Shown here piece by piece: positions 1 to 11,589 of a stretch of DNA of 64,000 bases. Within the stretch, counting starts at the first letter, position 1, and every line of letters begins with the position of its first letter. The notes under the pieces are model-generated. The model saw nothing but the letters and a program-made list of their open reading frames with translations, did not search any database and had not been told where the DNA came from. The DNA comes from Triticum aestivum. Taxonomy: Eukaryota > Streptophyta > Magnoliopsida > Poales > Poaceae. The stretch lies in contig NC_057808.1 of assembly GCF_018294505.1 (NCBI RefSeq), positions 354,938,696-355,002,695 on the forward strand, read 5' to 3'. The translations under genes and the position numbers were made by a program.

Positions 1-1343
1 ACGTAACTAGGTGATTATAAAGGTGCTCTACAGGTGTCTCTGATGGTACTTGTTGAGTTGGCATAGATCGAGATTAGGATTTGTCACTCCGATTTTCGGA
101 AAGGTATCTCTGGGCCCTCTCGGTAATGCACATCACTATAAGCCTTGCAAGCAATGTGACTAATGAGTTAGTTGTGGGATGATGCATTACGGAACGAGTA
201 AAGAGACTTGCCGGTAACGATATTGAACTAGGTATTGAGATACCGACGATCGAATCTCGGGCAAGTAACATACCGATGACAAAGGGAACAATGTATGTTG
301 TTATGCGGTTTGACCGATAAAGATCTTCGTAGAATATGTAGGAACCAATATGAGCATCCAGGTTCCGCTATTGGTTATTGACCGGAGACGTGTCTCGGTC
401 ATGTCTACATAGTTCTCGAACCCGTAGGGTCCGCACGCTTAAAGTTCTGTGACGATCGGTATTATGAGTTTTTGTGTTTTGATGTACCGAAGGTAGTTCG
501 GAGTCCCGGATATAATAACAGACATGACGAGGAGTCTCGAAATGGTTGAGACGTAAAGATCGATATATTGGACGACTATATTCGGACACCGAAAGTGTTT
601 CGGGAGGTTTCAGGCATATACCGGAGTACCGGGGGGGTTACCGGAACCCCCCGGGGAAGCTATTGGGCCTTATGGGCCTTAGTGGAGAAGAGAGAGGGCA
701 GCCAGGAGGTGGCGCGTGGCCCCCTTGCCCCAGTCCGAATTGGACAAGGGGAAGGGGCGGCGGCCCCCCTCTCCTTCCTTCTCTCCACCTCCTCCTTCCC
801 CCTTCTCCTTCTTGGAATAGGAAAGGGGGGCAAACCTACTTGGAGTAGGATTGCCCCCCCTTGGGCGCGCCTCTCCCTTGGCCGGCCCTCTCCTCCTCCC
901 CCTCCTTTATATACGGGGGCAGGGGGCACCCCATAGACACAACAATTGATCATTGATCTCTTAGCCGTGTGCGGTGCCCCCCTCCACCATATTCCACCTC
1001 GGTAATATCATAGCGGTGCTTAGGCGAAGCCCTGCGTCGGTAGCATCATCAACACCGTCATCACGCCTTCGTGTTGACGGAACTCTCCCGCAAAGCTCTA
1101 CTGGATCGGAGTTCGTCGGACGTCCTCGAGTTGAACGTGTGCTGAACTCGGAGGTGTCGTACGTTCGGTACTTGGATCGGTCGGATCGTGAAGACGTACG
1201 GCTACATCAACCGCGTTGTCATAACGCTTCCGCTTTCGGTCTACGAGGGTACGTGGACACACATTCTCCCCTCTCGTTGCTATGCATCACCATGATCTTG
1301 CGTGTGCATAGGATTTTTTTTAAAATTACTACGTTCCCCAACA
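1..1343 (+). mobile_element. Partial Angela/BARE1-type Copia LTR, 5' part outside window
   Basis: The first 1.34 kb aligns collinearly by eye with the Angela-type LTRs at 38781-40511 and 45712-47444, starting near position 400 of those LTRs. Shared blocks include the GGTATCTCTGGGCCC region, the CCGACGATCGAATCTCGGGC block, the GTTATTGACCGGAGA block and the terminal ACGTTCCCCAACA. The LTR ends CA at 1343, followed by CTACT as the candidate TSD. Many substitutions relative to the other two copies make this an older or different subfamily. Whether it is a solo LTR or the 3' LTR of a full element cannot be decided because the left side is outside the window. Short open frames here are chance frames in the LTR. 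Confidence 0.8.
906..913 (+). promoter_or_regulatory. Candidate TATA box of the left Copia LTR
   Basis: TTTATATA follows a C-rich stretch, at the same relative place as TATATATA in the two other Angela-type LTRs (40084 and 47017). It probably marks the U3/R border. Confidence 0.5.
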
Positions 1344-1700
1344 CTACTGGTCTGCAACATAAATAACCCCTCCCGCTGAACTATATATGTCTCTCGAGAA
1401 TCTATTTTGCAAGTGATATCATTATCAGAAGTTACGATCAAATGTACTATATCATTTATTGGCTATTATCTTTCAATGCAATCCATTATCTTCGAAGATA
1501 TGAAATGTCTCTCCACCAGGTCTATTCCAACCTATGCAGGAAATTGGACTTCAAGATTTTCTATCTATGCATACATATACGAGAGCGCATTTTATCTTTG
1601 AGATACATAACACTTGTTAATTTACACGCTTCTGGTTACATATCTATCCTTACTTCGATGATTATCTATTTTGGCAACAATCTTCCAAAAAGGGGGAGAT
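1344..1700 (+). mobile_element. Internal 3' tail of a Copia element
   Basis: This AT-rich non-coding stretch ends in AAAAAGGGGGAGAT (1687-1700), a typical polypurine tract, directly before an LTR start TGTTGGTGCA at 1701. It is read as the last part of the internal region of the element whose 3' LTR follows. The upstream part is displaced by, or lost to, the LTR at 1-1343. No coding capacity was recognised. Confidence 0.55.
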
Positions 1701-2941
1701 TGTTGGTGCAATAATTTGCCTCCGTGTGTTTTGGGTATTGTTGTCATAAACAGTGAGGGACTAACGTGTTTGCTAGTACACACAGACATTATAAGTCCCT
1801 GCAGTTAAGAGGAGTTTGGTACAAACTCTGAAGATAATCATCTGTGGTGCAGTGAACATTATCGCGGAAGATCATGTGTGATGAAGATGCCCCCAAAAAA
1901 ATTGCTGAAGTGAAGCAATTGCTTCGGTACATGGTCCGAAGAAATTTACTACAGTCGAGAAGAATGAACATGGAGAAAAGATGTAGTATTTCCTTTCGTA
2001 GTTCATTTTCTCCTTCTTGAGTCATAGGACCACCGTACTATTAAAGGGGGCATAGTGTTCGAAACTTATGTTTCTCTGATGCTAAACCAAAACCTATGAG
2101 AGTTGAGAGAAATCTCTTTGTGTTCCGAAGCAATACTTGCTAGCAAGAGACGTAGTTCTTCTTCGCTGCGAGAGATTTGATTCGGACCAAGGAGTCAGCT
2201 TCTTCTTCCTTAAGTAAAGTTGTCGGGTGCATTTGAAATTCGACCGTTGGCAACGTGTCGGTTGGGCATTGGCTAGCGTCCAAAATGGTATGGAAGACCA
2301 GGGCTATAAATAGCCACCCCTCTCCAACGTTGGCTGCTCCATGTGGATTTTTTGAGAAGTTTGTGTGAGCAACCCCTCTCTCGAAAGATTTGAGTTTGAA
2401 ATCCACCGAGAGAAAAAAATCCAGAACAAAAAAATTGGATAGTGGTTTAGCATCACTGGAATCTAAGTCTAATACGTTCCGCCTATCACTCTTGAGAGTT
2501 GCCAACTCTAGACGGTTAGGTGTCAAGTTCTTCAGTGACAAGAAGTAATTGTGGTCACGAAGACAAAGTTTGTGAAGGTTCTTGAGATCACCTCAAGCAT
2601 CTACCTCGAGTGATCGGCACTAGTTGAAGTACTAGTTGTCGAGGAGAATAGGACGAAGAGAGTTTATCTTCTGTGTTCAATCACAAGTCCCTCCAACTAA
2701 CCATCGAGCATCACTAGTCATCTCTGTATCACTATTTATGTTCAGTTGCTTGTCGTGGGTTGTGTTTCGACCATGTCATTGGTGTTTGGTACATGTCTCT
2801 GATTTCCTTTCGATAGTTTTCCTTCGTAGAGTTGGTTCTAGTCTGCTATTCCGCTGCCATGCTCTGAGGGATTTGAAGTTTCTCAAAAGAATTTTAAATC
2901 TCCCATTCATTCGTCTCTCGTAGGCATATTTCGTTCCTACA
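1701..2941 (+). mobile_element. 3' LTR of a Copia element (Maximus/Ivana-like, family unsure)
   Basis: The LTR starts TGTTGGTGCA right after the polypurine tract and ends ...TTCGTTCCTACA at 2941, giving a length of 1241 bp with TG...CA termini. The 3' boundary was chosen on the terminal CA and the change of sequence character afterwards. The matching 5' LTR is not in the window, so no LTR pair comparison is possible. The family name is a guess from the style of the ends. Confidence 0.6.
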
Positions 2942-3084
2942 ATCATGTATAGTGAACTGGACAAAAATAGCTTTTTTGGAATCACTGGACATTAATAGCT
3001 GGTGTCGTCTCGCAGTAGGCGATCGGGCCAACCCAATATGGTTTCAAATGAAGTGGTTCTAGGAAGCTTATATAACCGGTTCGG

Positions 3085-3166
3085 ACCGGTTTTAGAAGCT
3101 TGATGCGTTATTTTCTTTTTTCATAACCGGTTTTAGAAGCTTGATGCGTTATTTTCTTTTTTCATT
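3085..3166 (+). repeat. Two tandem copies of a 41-bp unit
   Basis: Units start ACCGGTTTTAGAAGCTTG at 3085 and 3126 and are nearly identical over 41 bp, so the duplication is recent. Confidence 0.85.
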
Positions 3167-3199
3167 TTTCTGTGCTACTTGACTGGTTTTCTTTGTTTT

Positions 3200-3830
3200 C
3201 TTCAACACATGACATCTTTTTTTCATACACATTATACATTTTCCATATACACATTGAACACTTTCAAATACATGATGTACATTTTCTTAAACACATGTTT
3301 TGAACATTTTTTAATACATCCGAAACATGTTACAAATACACACTCATCCTTTTTCAATAGAAGGAATATTTTTGTTAATTGCGTGAACATTTTCTTAAAT
3401 TTTTGTAAATGTTGTCATAAATGTGATGAAAATGATGTAGAAACGCATGCTTTTTTTACATGCCAGGTACTTTTTTTGGTATGGCACAAAGCATTTAGTA
3501 TGTTTTTTTAAATGTTATGAACATTTTTTCCACAACGCATGAGCAATCATCGAAAGTCATTTTTTTTGAATAGTACAAACATTTCTATGAATTATGCTAA
3601 CAATATCTAGATTGTATAAAAAATTTACTAAAAATTCTTGAACATTTTTTAATGCTATCAACATTTTGAAAAAGTGGTGAGAACATTTTTTTACACTGCA
3701 TGAACATTCCAAGTGTGTGATGGACACTTACAAAAAATTAAATAAAAATTGGTGGAATGTGTATATTTCGAATATCGAAAATATACACAAAAGTAAAAAA
3801 ATAAACGAATGAAAATAACATATAAACGCA
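3200..3830. repeat. AT-rich degenerate short repeat (GAACATTTTTT type)
   Basis: Many loosely spaced copies of ACACATT / GAACATTTTTT / TGAACATT motifs roughly 20-30 bp apart. No coding signal. Similar arrays recur at 5270-6280 and 8400-9010. Confidence 0.6.
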
Positions 3831-4189
3831 AAGTAATGAATTTAATATACTGGGTGGCCCACTTTGCGCTCTCTCGAAGCTGATGTTGGGCACCCCTATT
3901 TCTCGGAAATCACTAATTAAGGTGCACCTTTCAAAGATCACTCCCACCTCCTCATATTAGGACAAGTGGCGCACTGCATGCACGTCACATGTCGCAACCT
4001 GGGAGTTTTGTCTTTTTTCGTGCATCCGTTTATTCAAAATGTTTTATCTCTTAAACCGTGCGTCTAAATCTCGAACCGTTTTCACTATTGGATACCTCGT
4101 GTCGAGATTTTCAAAACTAGATCCCAGGTTCACGGGTTTTGATAAACTTTTTTTCACGAAAAAACGGACGGAAAAACCGAACCAAGAGC

Positions 4190-4620
4190 ACTTTTTTTCC
4201 GAAAGAGGCACGGTCGTGCCTCTCGTGAAAGCACAATCATGCCTCTCGCAGAAGGAAAAAACAGAAACATGCTTTTTTCGTTTTCGAGAGGCACGTCTCT
4301 CGCAAAAGCACAACCATGACTCTCGCGGAAGCAAAACCATGCCTCTTGTGAAAGGAAAAAAACTAGAAAATGCATTTTTTTGTTTCCGAGAGGCATGACC
4401 GTACCTCTCGCGAAAGCAAAACCGTGTCTCTAGCAGAAGGAAAAAAAGAAAAGAAGTTTTTTTTGTTTCCGAGAGGCATGACCGTGCCTCTCGCGAAAGC
4501 AAAACCGTGTCTCTAGCAGAAGGAAAAAAAGAAAACAAGTTTTTTTTCGTTTCCGAGAGGCATGGCTGTGCCTCTCGCGAAAGCAAAATTGTGCCCGTCG
4601 CGAAAGCAAAAAAAAGGTGT
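4190..4620. repeat. Degenerate repeat of GAGAGGCACG / CCTCTCGCGAAAGC units
   Basis: At least eight alternations of a GCCTCTCGCGAAAGCAAAACC block with an AAGGAAAAAAAGAAA...GTTTCCGAGAGGCA block. The two blocks are partly reverse-complementary (GAGAGGCA versus TGCCTCTC), so the array can form hairpins. A near-identical pair, about 71 bp apart, covers roughly 4420-4560. Frames of 80-223 residues on both strands arise from this repeat and are not taken as genes. Confidence 0.75.
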
Positions 4621-5269
4621 TCTTTCGCGCAAAAAATTCGCAATTTTGTCCAAATGCGAAGGAAGACCGGTGGAAAACCAAAAAAATAAAACAGGCCGTG
4701 GCTCCCAACGATCACTTGGAGTGGGGCGAGAGCGTGCCACTTGGCACGCTCTCAGCCGCCGCCATGTGTCGTGCTCTGGGCTTTCTCTCTGGATTTTATT
4801 TTTAGTTATTTTTCTGCATGCGTTTTTGGCTTTTTAAACGTTTTTTTTTACAAAAAAAAATGAAAAAGAAAAAAACGGAGAATTAAAAAAAGTAAAGAAA
4901 CAAAGCAAAGAAATGAAAAAAAAGAGGGAAGAAAAAAAAACCGGCACGTCATGCTTCAAGTGGGTCGCGCCCTTGCTATTATCACGAGCTAGTGCCCTTC
5001 GTTTGGGGAGCTCCTATTCACCACTCGCTACGGCAAACAGGCGTTGTTTCGCACAGGCGGGTGTACAACTGGGCTGGCCCATGAATATAGTGACCGATAG
5101 AGCGCTGTAGCTAAAAAAGAAATAACAGGGTCGCGGGAATTCGAAACCAGGACCCCACATTATACCTAACGTGGGTACTACCAGTCGAGGTAGCAGTGGT
5201 TACCTACAGCAGCGCCAAACTTAAAAGACCCAATCTCGCAGAGCGGATCGAAATTATATCTTGAATTTC

Positions 5270-6280
5270 AAAAGCATTTATTATTGAAAAAAAATAAGGG
5301 ATCTGTGACACACAAACAAATTGCTGATTTCCAAAATAACTTAATTAAGACTGAAATATTTGCAAAAACCAGGAACATTTTTTTGAAACGGGAACATTTT
5401 TTGAAATTCCAAGGCAGAATTTGAAAACACAAATATATTTTAAAAAAAGTGAAAACAAGAACATTTTTTGAAAATATGAAAGAGAACAATTTCGAAACTC
5501 CTGAAAAAATGAAACATGCACATTTTTGAAAAATGCGAACAATTTTCGGAAACGGGAACATGTTTTGACCTGCCGACATTTTTTGAAATTTGTGAACAAA
5601 AATTTGAAACTGAACATTCAAAACTCCTCAAAATGAAAACGTGCACATTTTTGAAATTTATGAATAATTTTTGAAAACGGGAACATGGTTTGAACCGCCC
5701 TAACATTTTTCAAAATTTGTAGACAAAATTTTGAAAATCTACATTTCGAAACTCCTGAAAAATATGAAAACATGCACATTTTTTGAAATTGCGAACAATT
5801 TTTGCAAACGGGGACATGTTATGAACCGCCCGAACATTTTTTGAAATTTGTGAACAAAAAATTGCAACCGAACAATTTCGAAACTCAAAAATAAGAAGTT
5901 GCACATTTTTCTGAAATTGTTTTGAACAATTTTCAGAAATGGGAACATTTTTTCAAATTCCTGAGCATTTTCTAATTCGTGAACAAAATTTAGATACACG
6001 AACACTTTTTAAATTTGCAAGAAAATTTTGAAACATGAATATGTTTAGAATTTTTTAACAAATTTTGAAAGTGCGAAAATATTTCTTAAATCGAAAATTG
6101 TTTAGTTTGTGAACAAAATTTAAAAAGACAAACACATTTTTTAAATAAGCGAACAATTTTTGAAATTCGAAAATTTTATGAAACTTCTGAACAAAAAACT
6201 GAAAACAGGAACATTTTCTGAAAAAGGAACAAAATCTGAAAATTTTCCTTTTTTAAAAATTTCTGAAAACATTCGTTGAA
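5270..6280. repeat. About 1 kb array of degenerate GAACATTTTTTGAAATT units
   Basis: Variants of GAACATTTTTTGAAATT, GTGAACAAAATTTTGAAA and CGAACAATTTTTG occur roughly every 20-40 bp across 1 kb. A longer-period copy (about 115-150 bp) carrying AACTCCTGAAAAATATGAAA and ...CATGTT.TGAACCGCC can be seen at 5480-5590, 5620-5720 and 5750-5850. Non-coding. Confidence 0.75.
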
Positions 6281-6580
6281 CAAAGAAAAAAATCAAAAAG
6301 AAATAGAGTAAGAAGAAAGAAAAAAGACAGAGAAAAGAAAGAGAAAAAAGGAAAAGGGAAACAAAAAATAAAAATAAAAACGAAAATAAATATTAAAAAA
6401 CCTGTTCAGGAACTTTCTCCTTCTAGAAGGTTCCTAAAACCGGAAAAAACCGTCTAGAAGGTTCCCAAGACCACTGTACTAGGACGCTTAATAGGTCAGC
6501 CCACTCGCGCCACTCGCTCGATAGCCCCTGTGCGGAAGCCAGACTGTTTGCCGCAGAGAGCGGCAAATAGGGTTTTCCCT

Positions 6581-6820
6581 TCGTTTGTTCGTGCGTGTTT
6601 TGGGATCGATCCCTTTTTCCATTTTTTTTTCTGCTTGAAAATGGGCCAGCCAAGTAAAGAATCACGGCAGGAAACTCGACGCGAGACTAGTTTGTAGCAT
6701 TGCTTAATACGATAAATAGCTCTCGCGGTTGATGTTTAAGTCTGCCTCACTATACGCGATGCCAGGGCTACTATATCTTGCCAGTTCCCAGATTAAAGTC
6801 CGTCTCAATCCCGGGCCAAC
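6581..6820. other. Spacer, nothing recognised
   Basis: About 240 bp between the inverted-repeat block and the hAT-like element. No gene, repeat or RNA signal was seen. Confidence 0.4.
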
Positions 6821-8192
6821 TAGGGATCCCATTGCCCACGTACCCGGCGGGTAAAAACCCTATTAGGGCAAAGGTATGGGATAAAAGATTACCCATGGTT
6901 ACATAAATAGAAAAATATTAAACCCATCGGGTATTGTGGATACGGGTATGGGATATCATAACCCATACCCGTGTACCCATAGACCCACAAAAAATATATT
7001 AAGTGGGCCTTCACTATTCATTTATCTAATTTAACTTGCCACAAAATGAGTCTAATTCCGTACCCATTGACTACATCAGTAGCCCCACGTTGGCAATAGG
7101 TAAATGGTAACATGGAAAGGAAACATGTAATGGCAGAACGAATCCCATAAATCTCTCCTTCTCTCCTAGATTAACGTGATTAGGTGATGGTGAATAATGA
7201 ATACGTGATCACATCACATATTTAGATAGATATCCTCCTCATCTCCTCGTCTCATCTCGTCTCCTCACCACCTCGCCCAGTTCTAGTCGCCCCCGCCAGC
7301 GCCTCCAGCTACTCACTGCCTCGCCGTTGCTAGCGCCTCCAGTCGATCGGACGCCATGGACCTTGCGGATGAGGACCACGGCTTGCGAGAGGACCGCGAC
7401 CGGGAGAAGCAGATGCAGCTCACACTCATGAGGATTTAGTCAGAGGGCGGCGACCACCACGGCTCCACCATGGCCAGGAGCATGGCACGACAACCCCGAT
7501 CTCGTCGATGGACGAAGCATTGATCTTGTAGTTTTCTTATATGGATGAGGTGATGCATCCGTGCATAAGCATTGATTTCTGCTTATACATGATGTATACA
7601 GTATATAGCTATTGTGATGAATATGATTTTTCTATATATAAAAGATATTCGATATGTACGTAGTGTCTTATGTATATATGAGCATCGTAACTTCAGTGAT
7701 CATTAAGAATCAAGTATTATATTCAGTAGACTATATATATGAATTTGATGTTTATTTTGTTATTTATGCTCCTTTTGCAGTAGTACAAGCGCAGCAGCCA
7801 AGGACATGTTCCTTGTGAATATGCCAATAATACATCTGCCCCAATGGATGAAGATGGAGATCATGTTGTTCTTTCCGACGATTAAGATGTACAGGAGGAG
7901 GTAGAAGACATCAACGAAGTACGCAAGCAGAAGATAATTTCTAAAGTTTGGCTAGAAATGAAACGAAAGAGGTCAGTGATATCTTGTCGATTATGACTAC
8001 TTGTTGCTCAAGTTGATGTGTGCACACGGGTATTTTTACCCGTGGGACCCATTTACCTTGTTGGGTGATGGGTATGGGAAAAAATTGTACCCGTTGACGG
8101 GTATGGATACGGGTAATGGGTAAGCTCAAGAAAGATGGGTAAAGGAATGGGGTAACTCTACCCGTACCCAAACTCGGCGGGTGCCATCCCTA
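6821..8192 (+). mobile_element. Decayed hAT-like DNA transposon derivative
   Basis: The left end reads TAGGGATCCCATTGCCC...CCGGCGGGTA and the right end ...CGGCGGGTGCCATCCCTA; read inverted these share TAGGGATSSCA and the CCGCC block, as in hAT elements of the TAGGGATGGCA type. Both subterminal zones are packed with ACCCGTACCC / GGGTATGGG motifs in inverted orientation, as expected for hAT transposase-binding sites. A clear 8-bp TSD was not found. The interior keeps a fragment of a BED-finger transposase (7784-7972) and no catalytic domain, so it is a deletion derivative. Confidence 0.65.
7784..7972 (+). pseudogene. hAT transposase N-terminal fragment with BED-finger start
   Basis: A frame read from 7784, after an acceptor-like TTTTGCAG at 7773-7780, gives an acidic stretch (MDEDGDHVVLSDD, one stop, then DVQEEVEDINEV) followed by basic RKQKIISKVWLEMKRKR. 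The SKVWLEM pattern matches the beginning of a BED zinc finger in hAT transposases. The frame then ends; the Cys/His pairs and the whole catalytic region are missing. A GC-rich piece at 7355-7440 with its own ATG may be the remains of the first exon. The inference rests on one short motif plus the hAT-like termini. Confidence 0.5.
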
Positions 8193-9324
8193 CCCACCAG
8201 TGTAACTCATTTTTCCAATTGTTATACTCTTCGGTTTTCAATGGTATTTTCCAGATTTTCATATTTTTTAGTTTTTGCTTCTCTGGTCTGTTTCGCTTTT
8301 GTTTTTTTGCTTTTCTTTAGTTTTCGTTTTTCGTTTTTGTTTTAGTTCCTTTTATTCTGTCTGTTTTCTTCTTTTTCTTTCTTGTTTTTTATGTTTTCTT
8401 AATATTTTATATTTATATTTATTTTTCATGTTTCCTTTTCTGTTCTTTGATTCCTTTGTTTTGTTTTGTTTTTTCTCGATTTTTGCTTTTATGAACACAT
8501 ATACATATTTCATATACATCAGGAACATCTTTTTCATGTGTACATTTCTTTCATACACACTATTCATTTTTCATATACTCGGGCAACATCTTCTATTCAT
8601 TTTGAAATATATATGTTTGATGGATATTTATACACATTGTAGAATTTCACAAGAACAAGAACATTTTTTATACATGTTGACCATTTTTCAAATACATGAT
8701 TAACATTTAATAAAAATTCTGTTTGACGACTATATTTTTTCCCTATATACCAGGAACATTTTTTACGCATGTTTAACATTTTTTAAATATATGATTAACT
8801 TTTTTCTGATACACAATCAACATTTTTTCAAATTAATGTTTTGATGTTGAATTTTTTTACACATGTTCTACACTTGATGTACACATCAGGAACATTTGTT
8901 TATACATGTTCCACAGTTTAAATATTTCTGTTTGATGACCAATTTTTTCATTCACATTGTGTATTTTCTGTATATATAGGGAACATTTTTAGTACGCCTT
9001 TACCATTTCTTAAATGTACAATTAGCATTTTTTTATTAACTTTATGGTGCTTTCTACTTCCGGTGAGTCTTTATAATAGTTTTGAACCTTCTTACACAAA
9101 AAAATTCCCATTGAACCTGCAAAAATTTGATTTTATTATATAAATACTATTAAATTGTTAAACAGGCATAAACAAACAACTACATTGTGCATGTATGTTT
9201 GAAGAACATCTGATTTATTATCCCTTTTGCACGAAAAGTTTCACTAGGTATGTGTATGTGCTATGTACTTACGTACCTGTCTGTGCACCTAATATAATTA
9301 CTTTAACCTTTACTTGCAAAAAAT
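8193..9324. repeat. AT-rich non-coding stretch with ACATTTTT repeats
   Basis: T-rich from 8230 to 8480, then degenerate units like CAGGAACATTTTTTA, ATACATGATTAACATTT and ACACATGTT at intervals of 20-60 bp to about 9010. From 9010 to 9324 nothing is recognised. The 142-residue frame at 8275-8703 is Phe/Leu low complexity and not accepted as a gene. Confidence 0.55.
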
Positions 9325-9340
9325 GACTTATGCATAACCT

Positions 9341-9623
9341 TTTTTTAACACGGTACATACGCAAGCGCTCATATATATGCGCATACACTCACCTCTATGA
9401 ATGCACACACGAACACCCTACCCCTTTGAGCACATTCGAGAGACTGAGCCGGCATATCATCTTGAGATTTACGAAGTCACCGTAGGTGCCTCGTCGTTGA
9501 CGGGAACGTCTCCTCCTATTGAAAGCGCATCGCCGAAAATAAATGCGAGCACTAAGACTTGAACCCTGATGGGCAGACGATACCATCGTCCCTCTAACCA
9601 TCCAACCATAGATTGGTTCGCAG
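9341..9623 (-). mobile_element. tRNA-derived SINE with perfect 16-bp TSD
   Basis: Read on the minus strand, the element begins at 9623 and carries a pol III box A-like TGGATGGTTAGAGG and a box B-like GGTTCAAGTCTTA about 35-45 bp further on, then a non-tRNA body, and ends in an A-run (TTTTTTT at 9341-9347 on the plus strand). It is flanked by perfect 16-bp direct repeats GACTTATGCATAACCT at 9325-9340 and 9624-9639. This is the classic structure of a retroposed SINE. Confidence 0.88.
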
Positions 9624-9782
9624 GACTTATGCATAACCTAATAACCCAACATACGTACTTGTCTCAAGACTTGGGTTTAGCTACATGTGCGCATTTCCTC
9701 AAAAAAGAGCAGCTACTTTTTTTAGGGGAAACTAGGGGCTTTATTCAGAGTTTAGGAACTGAGGGATACAAGCAATATCGGG

Positions 9783-11577
9783 CAAAACCCCTAGCCACAC
9801 ATGGCGACCCACCGCAAGAGACGCAGCTCCTTTAGCTAGCGAGTGGGCCTCAAAATTGTTCTCTCTATGTTCGAACAGGAAAATAACAGAAGAAAAAAGG
9901 TTCCTACTAATCTGAATCTCCCTAAGAATAGGGGCATAAGCCGGCGACCCTCCATTCTTGATGTTTGAGATCACTTCCTGACAATTCAAAGCTATCTCCA
10001 AGTCCTGCAAATTTAGGTCCCGAGCGAGGGCTAGCGCCTTGCTGCGTGCTATCGCCTCCAGGCTAGCTGGATCGATCAAGCCTTCATATACCACTGCCGA
10101 GGCTCCAAGATAGTGGCCACCCGTATCTCTGCATACTACAGCGCCAGCTCCTTTCTCTCCCAAGGTAGATAGACCGCCATCACAGTTCATCTTAGCCGCA
10201 TCGCCTGACGGTGGTGACCAAGCCCTGACCCGGGGCCGCTCAACTCGACCTGGCTGTTGTTTTGGCGATCGAACGTCAGCAATCTCTAGCTCCTCCAAAT
10301 ACCTCCTTATGAAACAAATTGTCGACAACGGGCTCTGAAATTCATTCTCATGAATAGCCTTTCGACGGGCCCACCATATCACCCACATAGTCACCAAAAC
10401 TCGAGCAAGATCATGTTGGTTTGTGGACTCAAAAAGCCAGAAAAGCCATAGCCTTGCATCTTCATTTTGGTTTGATATCATATGCTCAAGCAGTTCTTCG
10501 TCTCCTAAAGCCCACACACACCTGGCCATTCGACAGCTGAGGAGGGAGTGCCGCCATGTGTCCTCCGCTGCATTACCGACAGAGCAGACATGATTATCCG
10601 CCATTTTCCTATTGTGTCGGATCAGTCCTGTGGGGAGCGAGGTATGTGCGAGTCTCCACACAAACACGCGTATTTTGGATGGAACTTGTACTTTCCACAA
10701 CTGTGACCATGAACTCCTGTCTGCTTCAACATTGGAGTGTCCCGGCCGATGATCGAGTCAGTCTTCCCTCTGAGCCTTAATAGCATAAATCATCGTATAA
10801 GCTGATCATACTGAGAAAACACCACGTCTATCATAGTGCTAAGCCCAGAAATCCTCCTGTATCCGAGTGCTAATGGGTATGTTGAGGATTACTTCAACAT
10901 CCGGGGCGATAAAATGATCCATGAGAGTTTGCCTGTCCCAAGATCGGGTAATAGGATTGATAAGTGTCGAGACCATCATAGGTGGATTATTCATTTTAGC
11001 ACAAATCGGCCGGAGCTTGTAGCCTCTTGGCAGCCAATTGTCAGTCCAAATCCAGGTGCTCGTACCTGAACCTATCCTTTTAATGAGCCCAAGAGATAGA
11101 ATATTCCGTCCTTCCAGAAGGGATTGCCAAACCTGGGAGGGGGCCTGGCCCAAGGTGGCCTTTAGGATGTGCATTGGGATGATAACGAGCTCTAAGTACT
11201 CGTGCACTGAGCGTCTCAGGCTCCTGTAATAATCTCCAAGCTTGTCGGGCGAGTAGAGCCAAATTGAAAAGCTCCACACCCCGAAAGCCTAGCCCTCCCA
11301 TAAATTTGGTTTTGTCATCGTGTTCCATGACACCCAAGCTGTTTTCCTTTGTCCATTCCTACTCCCCCACCAAAACTTCTGATATGTTGTTAATGTGTTC
11401 ACACAGACCACGTGGTAACTTGAAGCAAGCTATTGAATATGTAGGGACGGATTGTGCCACTGATTTAATTAGGGCTTCTTTACCTCCCGCTGATAAACAC
11501 TTCTCCATCCACCCTTGTACCCGCTTCCAGATTCCGTCCTTTAAGTATCTGAAAGATCCTTCTTTTGATCTACCCAC
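9783..11577 (-). pseudogene. LINE ORF2 C-terminal region: zf-RVT and RNase H, frameshifted
   Basis: Frames at 11359-11577, 11080-11337 and 10839-11279 together carry the usual post-RT region (KRVQGWMEKCLSAGGKEALIK, then [20 protein letters not shown]), so the reading switches frame at least twice. The 9741-10700 frame carries the zf-RVT block (KIRVFVWRLAHTSLPTG... CSVGNAAEDTWRHSLLSC) and an RNase H domain beginning KMNCDGG, with LEAIARSKALALAR as the second acidic site and a C-terminal EHRENNFEAHSLAK. The third acidic position, normally Asp in a SDCQEV-like motif, reads LNCQEV here, so the catalytic triad is lost. The domain order agrees with plant L1 elements that carry RNase H. Confidence 0.85.
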
Positions 11578-11589
11578 ATCTGAAGGTAA

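Larger units (their letters stand above)
3000..6580. mobile_element. Gene-free repeat block with inverted ends (putative TIR elements, possibly Mutator-like)
   Basis: The segment around 3005-3090 (CGCAGTAGGCGATCGGGCC, then AACCGGTT-type sequence) is similar, in inverted orientation, to 6420-6510. The segment 4985-5080 (CACTCGCTACGGCAAACAGG ... TGGGCTGGCCC) is similar, also inverted, to 6495-6575 (CAGCCCACTCG ... TGTTTGCCGCAGAG). Two left-type ends and one right-type end suggest two related or nested elements. Alignment is imperfect and no TSD was identified. No transposase frame was found. The interior is low-complexity repeats. Confidence 0.4.

Noticed and set aside
4044..4715. 223-residue frame on minus
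   Set aside because: Generated by the GAGAGGCACG repeat array; repetitive FCFRE/ARGxVLLPRE pattern and equally open frames on both strands.
8275..8703. 142-residue Phe/Leu-rich frame that looks like a membrane protein
   Set aside because: It comes from T-rich non-coding sequence with repeats; composition, not selection, makes it look hydrophobic.
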